From assembly GCA_002254395.1 (NCBI GenBank), contig NJDN01000034.1, forward strand, positions 1-8,445: 8,445 nucleotides of DNA, in the 5' to 3' direction. Source of the DNA: Candidatus Pacearchaeota archaeon ex4484_71 (lineage in GTDB: Archaea > Nanobdellota > Nanobdellia > Pacearchaeales > GW2011-AR1). Positions 1-5,452 of the stretch are shown here, one piece after another. The notes beneath the pieces were generated by a model, which was not told the DNA's origin, ran no database searches, and saw only the letters and a program-made list of their open reading frames with translations. A program made the position numbers and the translations under genes. The first letter of the stretch is position 1, and each line of letters starts with the position of its first letter.

Positions 1-200
1 TGGTGGATGAGAAGGAAATTCTTGAGTCTATTGAGGAAGCAAAACGGCAAAGAGAAGAAGTAGAGAAAAAGGAAGCGGAAGAGAAAAAGGAATCTAAAGG
101 AGAATCGAAGGATGAGGAAGAGAGAGGGGATCAGAAGGATGAGGAGAGAGATGAAGCAGTGAAACCTAAGGGTGAAGAAGGAAATGAGAAGGAAGACTGA
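1..200 (+). CDS. C-terminal tail of a truncated gene, highly charged
   Basis: This is the 3' end of a reading frame that is open from the first complete codon (GTG at 3) to TGA at 198-200. The gene most likely begins upstream of the window, because nothing resembling a promoter or Shine-Dalgarno can be seen before it. The visible 65 residues begin as a helix (EILESIEEAKRQREEVEKK) and pass into a low-complexity tail dominated by Glu, Lys, Asp and Arg, with no cysteine and almost no hydrophobic residues after residue 20. Such tails are usually disordered and cytoplasmic. The body of the protein is not visible, so no function can be given. It ends 47 bases before the next ATG, with a new TATA box in between, so the next genes are probably transcribed separately. 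Confidence 0.6.
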   Translation, partial: VDEKEILESIEEAKRQREEVEKKEAEEKKESKGESKDEEERGDQKDEERDEAVKPKGEEGNEKED

Positions 201-213
201 TTTTCTTGGTGTG

Positions 214-227
214 AAAAATATTTAAAC
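214..227 (+). promoter_or_regulatory. Archaeal TATA box, leaderless promoter of the 248 gene
   Basis: An A/T-only stretch with core ATATTTAA at 218-225 is centred about 26 bases before the ATG at 248. That is the usual spacing from an archaeal TATA box to the transcription start, so transcription should begin at or next to the start codon. Two six-base T runs (229-234 and 240-245) lie in between and could also stop transcripts from the upstream gene. Confidence 0.6.
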
Positions 228-247
228 CTTTTTTGTCCCTTTTTTAT

Positions 248-619
248 ATGAGTTTCTTAAAAAAGAAAAAAAGAGGTCTTCGTCAATTGACTCTTATGGC
301 CAAGGATTATCTAGCCAAAAAAGAGTTGAAGAAGATTAAGTTAATCAAAAACTATGAAGAAAGAGAGGACGCGTTGAAGCATCTTCTTGAGATAAAGTTG
401 TCTCTTGATTTGAGAGATTTTGAGGAGAAGGTGGGCATTCTAGAAAAAAGAGGAGAAGATGTTTCTTTGATTAAAATCTACATCAAAAGTCTTGAGTCTA
501 AAATTAAAAATTATTTGAAATTCTATTCTAGGAGGGATTTTAAGAAAATACTTAAACTTAGGAAGATTATCATTGAAGAGGTGAAAAATGTTTGGGGCGA
601 AAAAAAAGAAAAAAAATGA
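248..619 (+). CDS. Small lysine-rich helical protein of unknown function
   Basis: A 123-residue protein with no recognised family. It is strongly basic (many Lys and Arg), has no cysteine, no signal peptide and no membrane helix, and its heptad-like hydrophobic spacing suggests an all-alpha cytoplasmic protein. Segments such as LLEIKLSLDLRDFEEKVGILEKRG and SLESKIKNYLKFYSRRDFKKILKLRKIIIEEVKN look like long amphipathic helices. The frame stays open back to a TTG at 233, but ATG 248 is preferred because the TATA box at 218-225 would put the transcript 5' end right at this ATG. The 3' end overlaps the next gene by 32 bases through an A-rich stretch, so the two genes are co-transcribed and probably work together. 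It could bind the coiled-coil partner or nucleic acid; both are guesses. Confidence 0.7.
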   Translation: MSFLKKKKRGLRQLTLMAKDYLAKKELKKIKLIKNYEEREDALKHLLEIKLSLDLRDFEEKVGILEKRGEDVSLIKIYIKSLESKIKNYLKFYSRRDFKKILKLRKIIIEEVKNVWGEKKEKK

Positions 620-1424
620 TGAAGCTTCTGAAGAAAGTGAGATAGAAGAGGTTCCAGAGAATGCTAAGCCGGAGAAGGAAGGAGATTTAAATAAGAAGAA
701 CGGAAATAATTTCGAGTCTTTATCGGCAGAGGTCAAAAAATTAGAAGCAGGGGTAGAAGCTTTCTCAGATGTTCGTAAGTCTTTCATGGAGCGTTTTAAT
801 AATATTAGTGAGCAGATTGGCGAACTTCGAGCGATGATTCTTGAGAGGGACAAAAATATCCAGGAAATTGAGATGAAGTCTATGAAAGCAGCAGATTTAG
901 TTGAAACTGTCCAGCCAGAAAAAATTTCTACTGAGATTCAAAAGCAAGACGCAAAAATTGATGCTTTAAAAGCAAATATAGAAGGGAATGAATCGATAAT
1001 GGATAAAATTATGGAAGAATTAAGAGAAACAAGAAGAAAAATTGAATTTTTTCGAGGCGTAGATGAGATTATAAAATTGAGTGAAGAGACAAAAAAAGAG
1101 CTGATAGATATAAAGAAGGTGGAATCAAGAATAAATATAGATGCAGATAAGGTAGAGACATTATATGCAGAGATAAGGAAAAAATATCAAGACATTGATA
1201 GTTTTGATTCTGAGCTTGAAAATTTAAAAGTTCTTTCTCAACAAAATGAGAAAGATGTGCAATTCTTAAAGGGAAAGATTTTGGATCTTGCAACCAAAGA
1301 CGAGTTAGATAAGTTGGTGAAGAGGATAGAAAGGTATATTGAGGCCTTGAAGGAGCTAGAGAAGAAATCTTCTTTGACAAAAGACATTGACAAGTTGAAA
1401 CTTTTGCTGGAAGGTCTTAGGTAA
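588..1424 (+). CDS. Cytoplasmic coiled-coil protein, weakly ArlC/E-like
   Basis: A 278-residue, cysteine-free, almost entirely helical protein. Residues 1-45 form a charged low-complexity head (poly-Lys, then Glu-rich). Residues 46-278 alternate coiled-coil segments. The stretch at residues 75-112 (EQIGELRAMILERD ... AADLVETVQPEKI) is the most distinctive part and recalls the coiled-coil accessory proteins ArlC/ArlE of the archaellum, although the canonical C-terminal INPF-like motif is not seen. That resemblance is weak and comes from memory, so I do not assign the function. There is no signal peptide or membrane helix, so the protein is cytosolic. The ATG at 588 follows a good Shine-Dalgarno (GAGGTG at 578-583) inside the preceding gene, showing translation coupled to it. 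It may act as a scaffold or tether. Confidence 0.8.
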   Translation: MFGAKKKKKNDEASEESEIEEVPENAKPEKEGDLNKKNGNNFESLSAEVKKLEAGVEAFSDVRKSFMERFNNISEQIGELRAMILERDKNIQEIEMKSMKAADLVETVQPEKISTEIQKQDAKIDALKANIEGNESIMDKIMEELRETRRKIEFFRGVDEIIKLSEETKKELIDIKKVESRINIDADKVETLYAEIRKKYQDIDSFDSELENLKVLSQQNEKDVQFLKGKILDLATKDELDKLVKRIERYIEALKELEKKSSLTKDIDKLKLLLEGLR

Positions 1425-1430
1425 ACAAAA

Positions 1431-1458
1431 TTTTTTAAAGATGTTTCTTCTTTTTTTT
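1431..1458 (+). promoter_or_regulatory. TATA box and T run before the 1461 gene
   Basis: TTTTTTAAA at 1431-1439 is centred about 26 bases before ATG 1461, matching a leaderless archaeal promoter. It starts only 7 bases after the stop codon of the upstream gene. An eight-T run at 1451-1458 follows and could serve as the termination tract for the upstream transcript, so terminator and promoter appear overlapped in a 36-base gap. Confidence 0.5.
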
Positions 1459-1460
1459 GG

Positions 1461-3266
1461 ATGAAGATTATCGCTTTTTTAGTTGCTTTTTTGTTATTCT
1501 TTCCCCTAGCAAGCTCCATGATGGTTTTTAATGGGAATTTAGATACCATTTATAATGTTGGGGATAAAATTTCGGTCAATCTTTCTGTGCTTTCTGTTGG
1601 AGAGTCTGTTGGTTTTTTAGATGTTAATCTGAATTGTGGAGAAGATAAGTTTCTTTTATACAAAAATTATCTTTTTTTGGAGGATGGAGAGCATGATGAA
1701 GTTTTTTTTGATTCCCCCTTGCTTCTTAGTGGGAATGATTGTTTTCTTTCATCTTCTTTTTCAGGGGAAATCTCAAAGAGTGAAACTTTTGATGTGAGTG
1801 ATAAAATTTTATTGGACCTTTCACTAAGTGATAAAGGTTTTTCTCCTGGAGAAGTCATTTCTATTAATGGAACTATAAGAAAAGCATCGGGAGAGGCATA
1901 TGAGGGAGCTATTTTGGTTTCTTTATCCAATTTGACCGAAAAATCTTACGAGGTTGTCGGAGGTGTTTTTGAAGGGAGTTTGTTTTTAGAAAATGATTTA
2001 CCGTCTGGAGTATACCCTCTAAGGATTGAGGCTGTAGAGAGAGATATTTCTGGAGATATTCTTAACAAAGGTCTTTTTGAGGAGGAAATATCTCTTTACA
2101 GGAAGCCTACTTCGATAAAGATGAGTGGAAATAGCTCTCTTGTAAGAAAAGGGCAGTATAATTATTCGGTATATCTCCTAGATCAATCCGGAGAGTCTAT
2201 GGAAAATCTTTCAATAATCTTAAAACTATTTGATCCAGAAGGAAATCTTATCGTCGAGAAATCAATCTTGAGTGGGGAAAATTTTAGTTTTGAATTCCTT
2301 TCAAATACTCTAAAAGGAGGGTGGAAGTTGAATTCCTATTATGGAAGTCTCTTTAATTCTAAGGTCTTTTATGTGGGTTCGAATAGGGAATTGGGGTTAC
2401 GATTCACAAATCATTCTATTATTTTTTCTAATATTGGGAATGTTCCTTACGAGGGGAATTATTTGTTAAATTTCTCTAACTCTTCATCCAGTAAGATAAT
2501 TTTTGTAAATTTGAGTTTGAGTGTTGGAGAAGATTATGAATATGCGTTGGATCTAGAGGGAGAGTATAATGTTACTTCTGAAGGAGGGGCTTTGCTCGGG
2601 AGTGCGAGTTTAACGGGCTTTTCAATTTTTCAGGGTGAGAGGGGATTTGACAAAAGATTTTATCTCATTTTAGGAGGGGTTTTATTTTTGCTTCTTGCAC
2701 TTTTTTTGTATTTTATATTTTTTTATAAGGATTTTTCGAGATCAAGAGCAAATAAGAAGAAGGGAGTTCCATTGTATGAAAAGGAAATTGCTATCGGGGG
2801 GGAAAGGGGCCTTTTGAGCAAGAATGATACCTCTCTTGAATCTGTAGAAAAGAAGAGAATTTATTATTGCCTTTTTGTGAAAGCAGAATCTAATCTTCAA
2901 GCTGCAGAAGAGATCCTTAAACAAGGAGGTTTTGAATTAACCAGGGTTAGGTCAAACATGGGTTACTTGCTTTTAAAACCGAATAAAACAAATTTTGAGG
3001 AGACCCTTTTTGACTTAGCTTCTAAGATTAAGAACTCTTTTAGCAAAAAAGGTGAAAAATCTTCTATTGTTCTAAGTATGGCTAAGTTGAAAGAGGATGT
3101 GAAGGATATGAAGAGCTTTGCACTTTTTAATCGTAGGTTACTTGATTTGTCAAGGAGCAGAATTCTTATGAGTCAAAAATTTTATGATAGGTTGGGTTTT
3201 AGGCTTCCCGTTTCTAGGCATTCTACAAAACTTTCTAACAAAACCATTTTTTATTACCTCCTTTGA
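1461..3266 (+). CDS. Membrane-anchored glycosylation-rich surface protein with cytoplasmic domain
   Basis: A 601-residue single-pass membrane protein. Residues 1-20 are a signal peptide (short basic start, a hydrophobic core, then PLASS). Residues 20-399 are an extracellular, beta-rich region with about a dozen Asn-X-Ser/Thr sequons, reading like repeated Ig- or CARDB-like sandwiches (for example DKGFSPGEVISINGTIRK, typical of such folds). Residues 400-422 are a strong transmembrane helix, followed by a basic stop-transfer segment and a flexible linker. Residues 466-601 form a cytoplasmic domain whose strand and helix order suggests a degenerate class III nucleotide-cyclase fold without the metal-binding Asp residues (see findings). 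The start is ATG 1461, set by the TATA box at 1431-1439. It appears to be its own transcription unit. It may sense something outside and signal inward, but no ligand or partner is evident. Confidence 0.8.
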   Translation: MKIIAFLVAFLLFFPLASSMMVFNGNLDTIYNVGDKISVNLSVLSVGESVGFLDVNLNCGEDKFLLYKNYLFLEDGEHDEVFFDSPLLLSGNDCFLSSSFSGEISKSETFDVSDKILLDLSLSDKGFSPGEVISINGTIRKASGEAYEGAILVSLSNLTEKSYEVVGGVFEGSLFLENDLPSGVYPLRIEAVERDISGDILNKGLFEEEISLYRKPTSIKMSGNSSLVRKGQYNYSVYLLDQSGESMENLSIILKLFDPEGNLIVEKSILSGENFSFEFLSNTLKGGWKLNSYYGSLFNSKVFYVGSNRELGLRFTNHSIIFSNIGNVPYEGNYLLNFSNSSSSKIIFVNLSLSVGEDYEYALDLEGEYNVTSEGGALLGSASLTGFSIFQGERGFDKRFYLILGGVLFLLLALFLYFIFFYKDFSRSRANKKKGVPLYEKEIAIGGERGLLSKNDTSLESVEKKRIYYCLFVKAESNLQAAEEILKQGGFELTRVRSNMGYLLLKPNKTNFEETLFDLASKIKNSFSKKGEKSSIVLSMAKLKEDVKDMKSFALFNRRLLDLSRSRILMSQKFYDRLGFRLPVSRHSTKLSNKTIFYYLL

Positions 3267-3269
3267 GTT

Positions 3270-3305
3270 AAAGAGATATTTAAGTAATTAATTAAATACT
3301 CTTTT
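3270..3305 (+). terminator. Hairpin with T tract after the membrane protein gene
   Basis: AAAGAG-A-TATTTAA (3270-3283) pairs with TTAAATACTCTTT (3292-3304): thirteen base pairs with a single bulged A and an eight-base loop. It starts three bases after the TGA at 3264-3266 and ends in a TTTT, with further T-rich sequence downstream. The position and shape fit an end-of-transcript structure. Archaeal termination depends mainly on the U tract, so the hairpin itself may instead protect the 3' end. Confidence 0.45.
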
Positions 3306-3336
3306 AAGTTTTATTAATCAACTATTTTCTTAAATT

Positions 3337-3354
3337 TAAGACAGTGTTGTCTTA
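3337..3354. promoter_or_regulatory. 18-bp palindrome, candidate operator of the ArsR-like regulator
   Basis: TAAGACA (3337-3343) and TGTCTTA (3348-3354) are a perfect seven-base inverted repeat separated by GTGT. It lies about 37 bases upstream of the TATA box of the winged-helix regulator gene in an otherwise AT-rich 156-base intergenic region. ArsR-type dimers bind imperfect palindromes of this size, often in their own promoter, so self-regulation is a reasonable inference. The rest of 3267-3422 holds the hairpin at 3270-3305 and the TATA box at 3391-3400; no gene is seen there. Confidence 0.4.
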
Positions 3355-3386
3355 GGATAATTCAATATAATGGTTAACTAACTAAA

Positions 3387-3400
3387 CAAAATATTTAAAT
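3387..3400 (+). promoter_or_regulatory. TATA box of the regulator and surface-protein operon
   Basis: ATATTTAAAT at 3391-3400, preceded by an A-rich AACAAA that could act as the TFB recognition element, is centred 27 bases before ATG 3423. The transcript should therefore be leaderless or carry only a base or two of leader. This is the only clear promoter ahead of the genes from 3423 to 6454. Confidence 0.6.
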
Positions 3401-3422
3401 ACCTATTTGTTTTTTTGTCACC

Positions 3423-4031
3423 ATGGATTTTAACAATTTTTTGGTTGCCTCAAAGTGGGATATCCTAAAAATTTTATCCAAAAAGCCTGCCTCCCCTATC
3501 GAAATCGCGGAGGAATTAGGAACTACTGTTTCTTATGTGAGTCAACAGTTGAAGATACTTGATGCAGCAGGTTTAATTACAAAATACAAGACGGGATTTA
3601 TTGAAAAAGGCAAACCCCGAAATTTGTTTAGCGTGAGAGAAGATTTAGCCTATCTTGTTTTGCTAACAAAAGGGTTTGGAGATCAAAAACTATTGGGTTT
3701 GACCCCGGAAAAAGAATGTATTCTCAAAACGTGGATGGTGGGAGATCCCTCCATCCACACTCCCTCCATAAATTTCTTTTTGAGTTTATCTCCTTATTGG
3801 AAGAATATTCTTGCAATTTATGTTGTAGATAAGAAATTTTCAAAGATATTTATTGTGTCTGACGATTCCTCGTTAAAGCAAAAGTTTTTATCTTTCTCTT
3901 CAAAATTCTTTCCGAAATCTAATTTAAATTTTTCTGACGGGGAAGGTTTAGAAGTTGGGGAGAATTGGATTCCCCTCCATGTATCCCCTGAATTTTCAAA
4001 TATTTTGAAAGGAGGTTCAAAATTGAGATGA
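3423..4031 (+). CDS. ArsR-like winged helix-turn-helix transcriptional regulator
   Basis: A 202-residue cytoplasmic DNA-binding protein. Residues 9-70 are a clear winged helix: helix 1 SKWDILKILSKKPASP, helix 2 IEIAEELG, recognition helix TTVSYVSQQLKILDAAGLI (about 34-52), and a wing reading KTGFIEKGKPRNLFSV. This is the ArsR/MarR-type layout common in archaea. The metal-binding ELCVCDL motif of classical ArsR metal sensors is absent. Residues 75-202 form a C-terminal domain of alternating strands and helices (ILAIYVVDKKFSKIFIVSDD) that I cannot assign; it may bind a ligand or mediate dimerisation. The stop TGA at 4029-4031 overlaps the next ATG (ATGA), so it is translationally coupled to the surface-protein genes, which it may control together with itself. 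A strong inverted repeat lies inside the gene at 3731-3758. Confidence 0.85.
   Translation: MDFNNFLVASKWDILKILSKKPASPIEIAEELGTTVSYVSQQLKILDAAGLITKYKTGFIEKGKPRNLFSVREDLAYLVLLTKGFGDQKLLGLTPEKECILKTWMVGDPSIHTPSINFFLSLSPYWKNILAIYVVDKKFSKIFIVSDDSSLKQKFLSFSSKFFPKSNLNFSDGEGLEVGENWIPLHVSPEFSNILKGGSKLR
3731..3758. repeat. 28-bp GC-rich inverted repeat inside the regulator gene
   Basis: GTGGATGGTGGGA (3731-3743) and TCCCTCCATCCAC (3746-3758) are complementary over thirteen positions with one T-T mismatch, around a central GA. As RNA this folds into a hairpin with a four-base AGAU loop. The segment TCCCTCCAT is repeated directly at 3761-3769, and CCCTCCAT occurs a third time at 3973-3980. It is in frame and encodes part of the regulator (around residues 104-112), so it is not an insertion that breaks the gene. 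Confidence 0.6.
3994..4023 (+). promoter_or_regulatory. Shine-Dalgarno in a hairpin loop, with a competing hairpin
   Basis: The Shine-Dalgarno AGGAGG (4010-4015) for the 4028 gene is exactly the six-base loop between the perfect eight-base arms ATTTTGAA (4002-4009) and TTCAAAAT (4016-4023). The left arm can instead pair upstream, as TTTCAAA (3994-4000) with TTTGAAA (4004-4010) around TAT. The two hairpins share sequence and cannot form together. The element overlaps the last codons of the regulator gene, so translating ribosomes would also disrupt it. Confidence 0.5.
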
Positions 4032-4639
4032 ACGGTTTGAAAAGGTTTTTTGTGTATGTTTTTGTTCTTGCATTCATCTTGTCGCTAGGAGTGTTCGCTT
4101 CGGCAATTACTCCTTCTGGAGCGTCTACAATTGTTTCGGTGTCAAATTCCACTGCTCCAACAACATCTCCAACTTCCCAAGAGGCAATAGCAGGGAATGT
4201 TTCAGAGATTAGTATTGAAGGAGTTTCTACGACTCAGTCCTGGCAGGGTTACTTTGGTAACGTGACTGGGGCGATTAGGTTGGCAGATGCTAGTGCGAAT
4301 GTGATGTACAACTGGTCTATTGCAAATCCTTCGGGTGAAGTTTATGCTTCTACAAGTAATTCGGTTGCTTGGGGGAGTATCGCTTGTTTTGACTGGGCGA
4401 CAAATGGAGTTGCACTTGAGACATCGTACGGTATTGGAGCGGACGATGCGGATGGTGTGAACGAGACATTTGCTACTGGAAATGGACATGATGAGTTTTA
4501 CACTGCAGGTACGCAATTCACATCGGGAACATGTATGAGTACAAAAGTTTACGATGAGCTCCGCATGACTTCGAGATGCTTGTACTTGAAGATGGGCACG
4601 GAACAGACACTGCAACAACTACGTATTACTTTTACGTAG
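4028..4639 (+). CDS. Secreted surface protein, first of two tandem paralogs, frameshifted near its end
   Basis: The frame encodes 203 residues. Residues 1-26 are a signal peptide (NGLKR, hydrophobic core, FASA cleavage site); the rest is secreted, Ser/Thr/Asn-rich and carries about five N-glycosylation sequons. It aligns along most of its length with the protein at 4708: both have W-x-x-x-x-G-x-V-x-G near residues 75-85, then YxWS, GxVYA, a paired cysteine (Cys120 and Cys169 here; 128 and 174 there) and HDxFY. After about residue 178 the similarity vanishes in this frame and resumes in the next one, from 4567 to a stop at 4648-4650, ending YYFYVELE like the sister's YYLYVELG. One base is therefore missing between 4555 and 4567. 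About 35 residues between the second cysteine and the C-terminus are also absent. It is more GC-rich than its neighbours. It could be a real lesion or an assembly error. Confidence 0.75.
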   Translation: MNGLKRFFVYVFVLAFILSLGVFASAITPSGASTIVSVSNSTAPTTSPTSQEAIAGNVSEISIEGVSTTQSWQGYFGNVTGAIRLADASANVMYNWSIANPSGEVYASTSNSVAWGSIACFDWATNGVALETSYGIGADDADGVNETFATGNGHDEFYTAGTQFTSGTCMSTKVYDELRMTSRCLYLKMGTEQTLQQLRITFT

Positions 4640-4650
4640 AATTAGAGTAA
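4567..4650 (+). other. Out-of-frame C-terminal segment of the 4028 gene
   Basis: In the reading frame one base away from the 4028 frame, codons from GAC at 4567 read DFEMLVLEDGHGTDTATT and then YYFYVELE, ending at TAA 4648-4650. The paralog at 4708 ends YDFQMIVPEKGI ... ATAYYLYVELGT, so this is clearly the lost C-terminus. A TGA at 4555-4557 in this frame limits the site of the shift to the next few codons. The coding region restored by adding one base would be 4028-4650. Confidence 0.75.
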
Positions 4651-4707
4651 GGGAAAATTTATTTTTGTTTTTATACCCTTTCACTCAAACCCTTTTGGGG
4701 TTAAAGG
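4651..4707 (+). promoter_or_regulatory. Possible terminator or internal promoter before the second paralog
   Basis: After the restored stop at 4650 there is an A/T stretch (4654-4674) with T runs that could terminate some transcripts or act as a TATA-like element for an internal start near 4684. The heptamer ACCCTTT occurs twice (4675-4681 and 4689-4695). AACCC (4688-4692) can pair with GGGTT (4698-4702) just before the AAAGG (4703-4707) that precedes the start codons. The structure is short and only suggestive. Confidence 0.3.
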
Positions 4708-5451
4708 ATGAATAGAATGAAGAGGAATACAGTGAAAAAAAAGAGAGAAGTTATTTTTTTACTAGCTTTGCTAGGAGTTACTTTGTTTTCTATGGGCGTA
4801 TTGGCTGTGGACCCTGTAGGCCCAGATTCAGTTAGCCTTGGGTCAAATGAAACGGGGGTATCTGCAAGTGCTTACACTCTTAATATATCTGGAGGATATA
4901 TTCAAAAGTTAAATCTTACTGCAAATGTTCAAGATCCTCGTTGGAAAGCGTTCGTGGGAGAGGTGTTCGGAACATTTAGTTTAGATGATGCTTCTGGTTC
5001 AACAATCTATGATTGGAGTTTATCCACTGTTACAGGAAACGTTTATGCTACTCGTCAGAGTGGCTCCGTGTCTTGGTCAAGCATAGTTTGTGCGAATACG
5101 ACAACACTTGAGGAAGAGAATGTTGCAATGAACCATACAAATGTGGATGACAACATTACTGCAACTTTTAGTGGAAGCACTCATGATGCATTTTACGTTG
5201 GAGGAGTACAAATCACAGCAAACAGTTGTCCGACTCTAAACACTTATGTTAATAATGCTACACAAGATGTGACTTTTGAGGAGATGAGTTTATATGATGG
5301 TTCTAATATAATATATTCTACAATTTTGGAGCAAGATTCTACTGGTTACGATGGGGGATCTTATGATTTCCAAATGATTGTTCCAGAGAAAGGTATCCCA
5401 GGGTATAGTGGGGCTACTGCTTATTATCTGTATGTAGAGCTAGGAACATAA
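4708..5451 (+). CDS. Secreted surface protein, intact second paralog
   Basis: A 247-residue exported protein. Residues 1-33 are a signal peptide: a lysine/arginine-rich start, a hydrophobic core (VIFLLALLGVTLFSMGVLA) and cleavage after Ala33. The mature part begins VDPVGPDSVS and is Ser/Thr/Asn-rich with about seven N-glycosylation sequons, no second membrane helix and one cysteine pair (128 and 174), likely a disulfide. It shares the whole fold with the 4028 protein and keeps the segment missing there (FEEMSLYDGSNIIYSTILEQD). The C-terminus TAYYLYVELG is the hallmark shared by the two. ATG 4708 or ATG 4717 could start it; AAAGG at 4703-4707 is better spaced for 4717. The stop is one base before the next ATG, so the genes are coupled. 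It is probably a cell-surface or secreted protein. I recognise the style from DPANN genomes but know no function. Confidence 0.8.
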   Translation: MNRMKRNTVKKKREVIFLLALLGVTLFSMGVLAVDPVGPDSVSLGSNETGVSASAYTLNISGGYIQKLNLTANVQDPRWKAFVGEVFGTFSLDDASGSTIYDWSLSTVTGNVYATRQSGSVSWSSIVCANTTTLEEENVAMNHTNVDDNITATFSGSTHDAFYVGGVQITANSCPTLNTYVNNATQDVTFEEMSLYDGSNIIYSTILEQDSTGYDGGSYDFQMIVPEKGIPGYSGATAYYLYVELGT

Positions 5452-5452
5452 A

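Noticed and set aside
233..250. TTG at 233 as the start of the small helical protein
   Set aside because: The TATA box at 218-225 is too close for a transcript to include position 233; ATG 248 fits.
440..853. Minus-strand frame of 137 codons across the overlap of the two helical-protein genes
   Set aside because: Its poly-Phe and poly-Ser text is the reverse complement of lysine- and glutamate-rich coding sequence, and no promoter or ribosome site is seen.
1441..1464. Seven-codon mini-frame (ATG 1441 to TGA 1462-1464) overlapping the start of the 1461 gene
   Set aside because: The TATA box at 1431-1439 would place the transcript start after this ATG, so it is probably not transcribed in that form.
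1069..1930. Three minus-strand frames within the coiled-coil and membrane-protein genes
   Set aside because: All are antisense shadows with low-complexity Ser/Leu/Phe text, and the + strand genes have clear signal peptide or coiled-coil features.
4202..4618. Minus-strand frame of 138 codons opposite the first surface paralog
   Set aside because: Its composition (Cys-, Arg- and Ser-rich, no domain) is what the reverse complement of a GC-richer gene gives, and the + strand gene aligns with a paralog.
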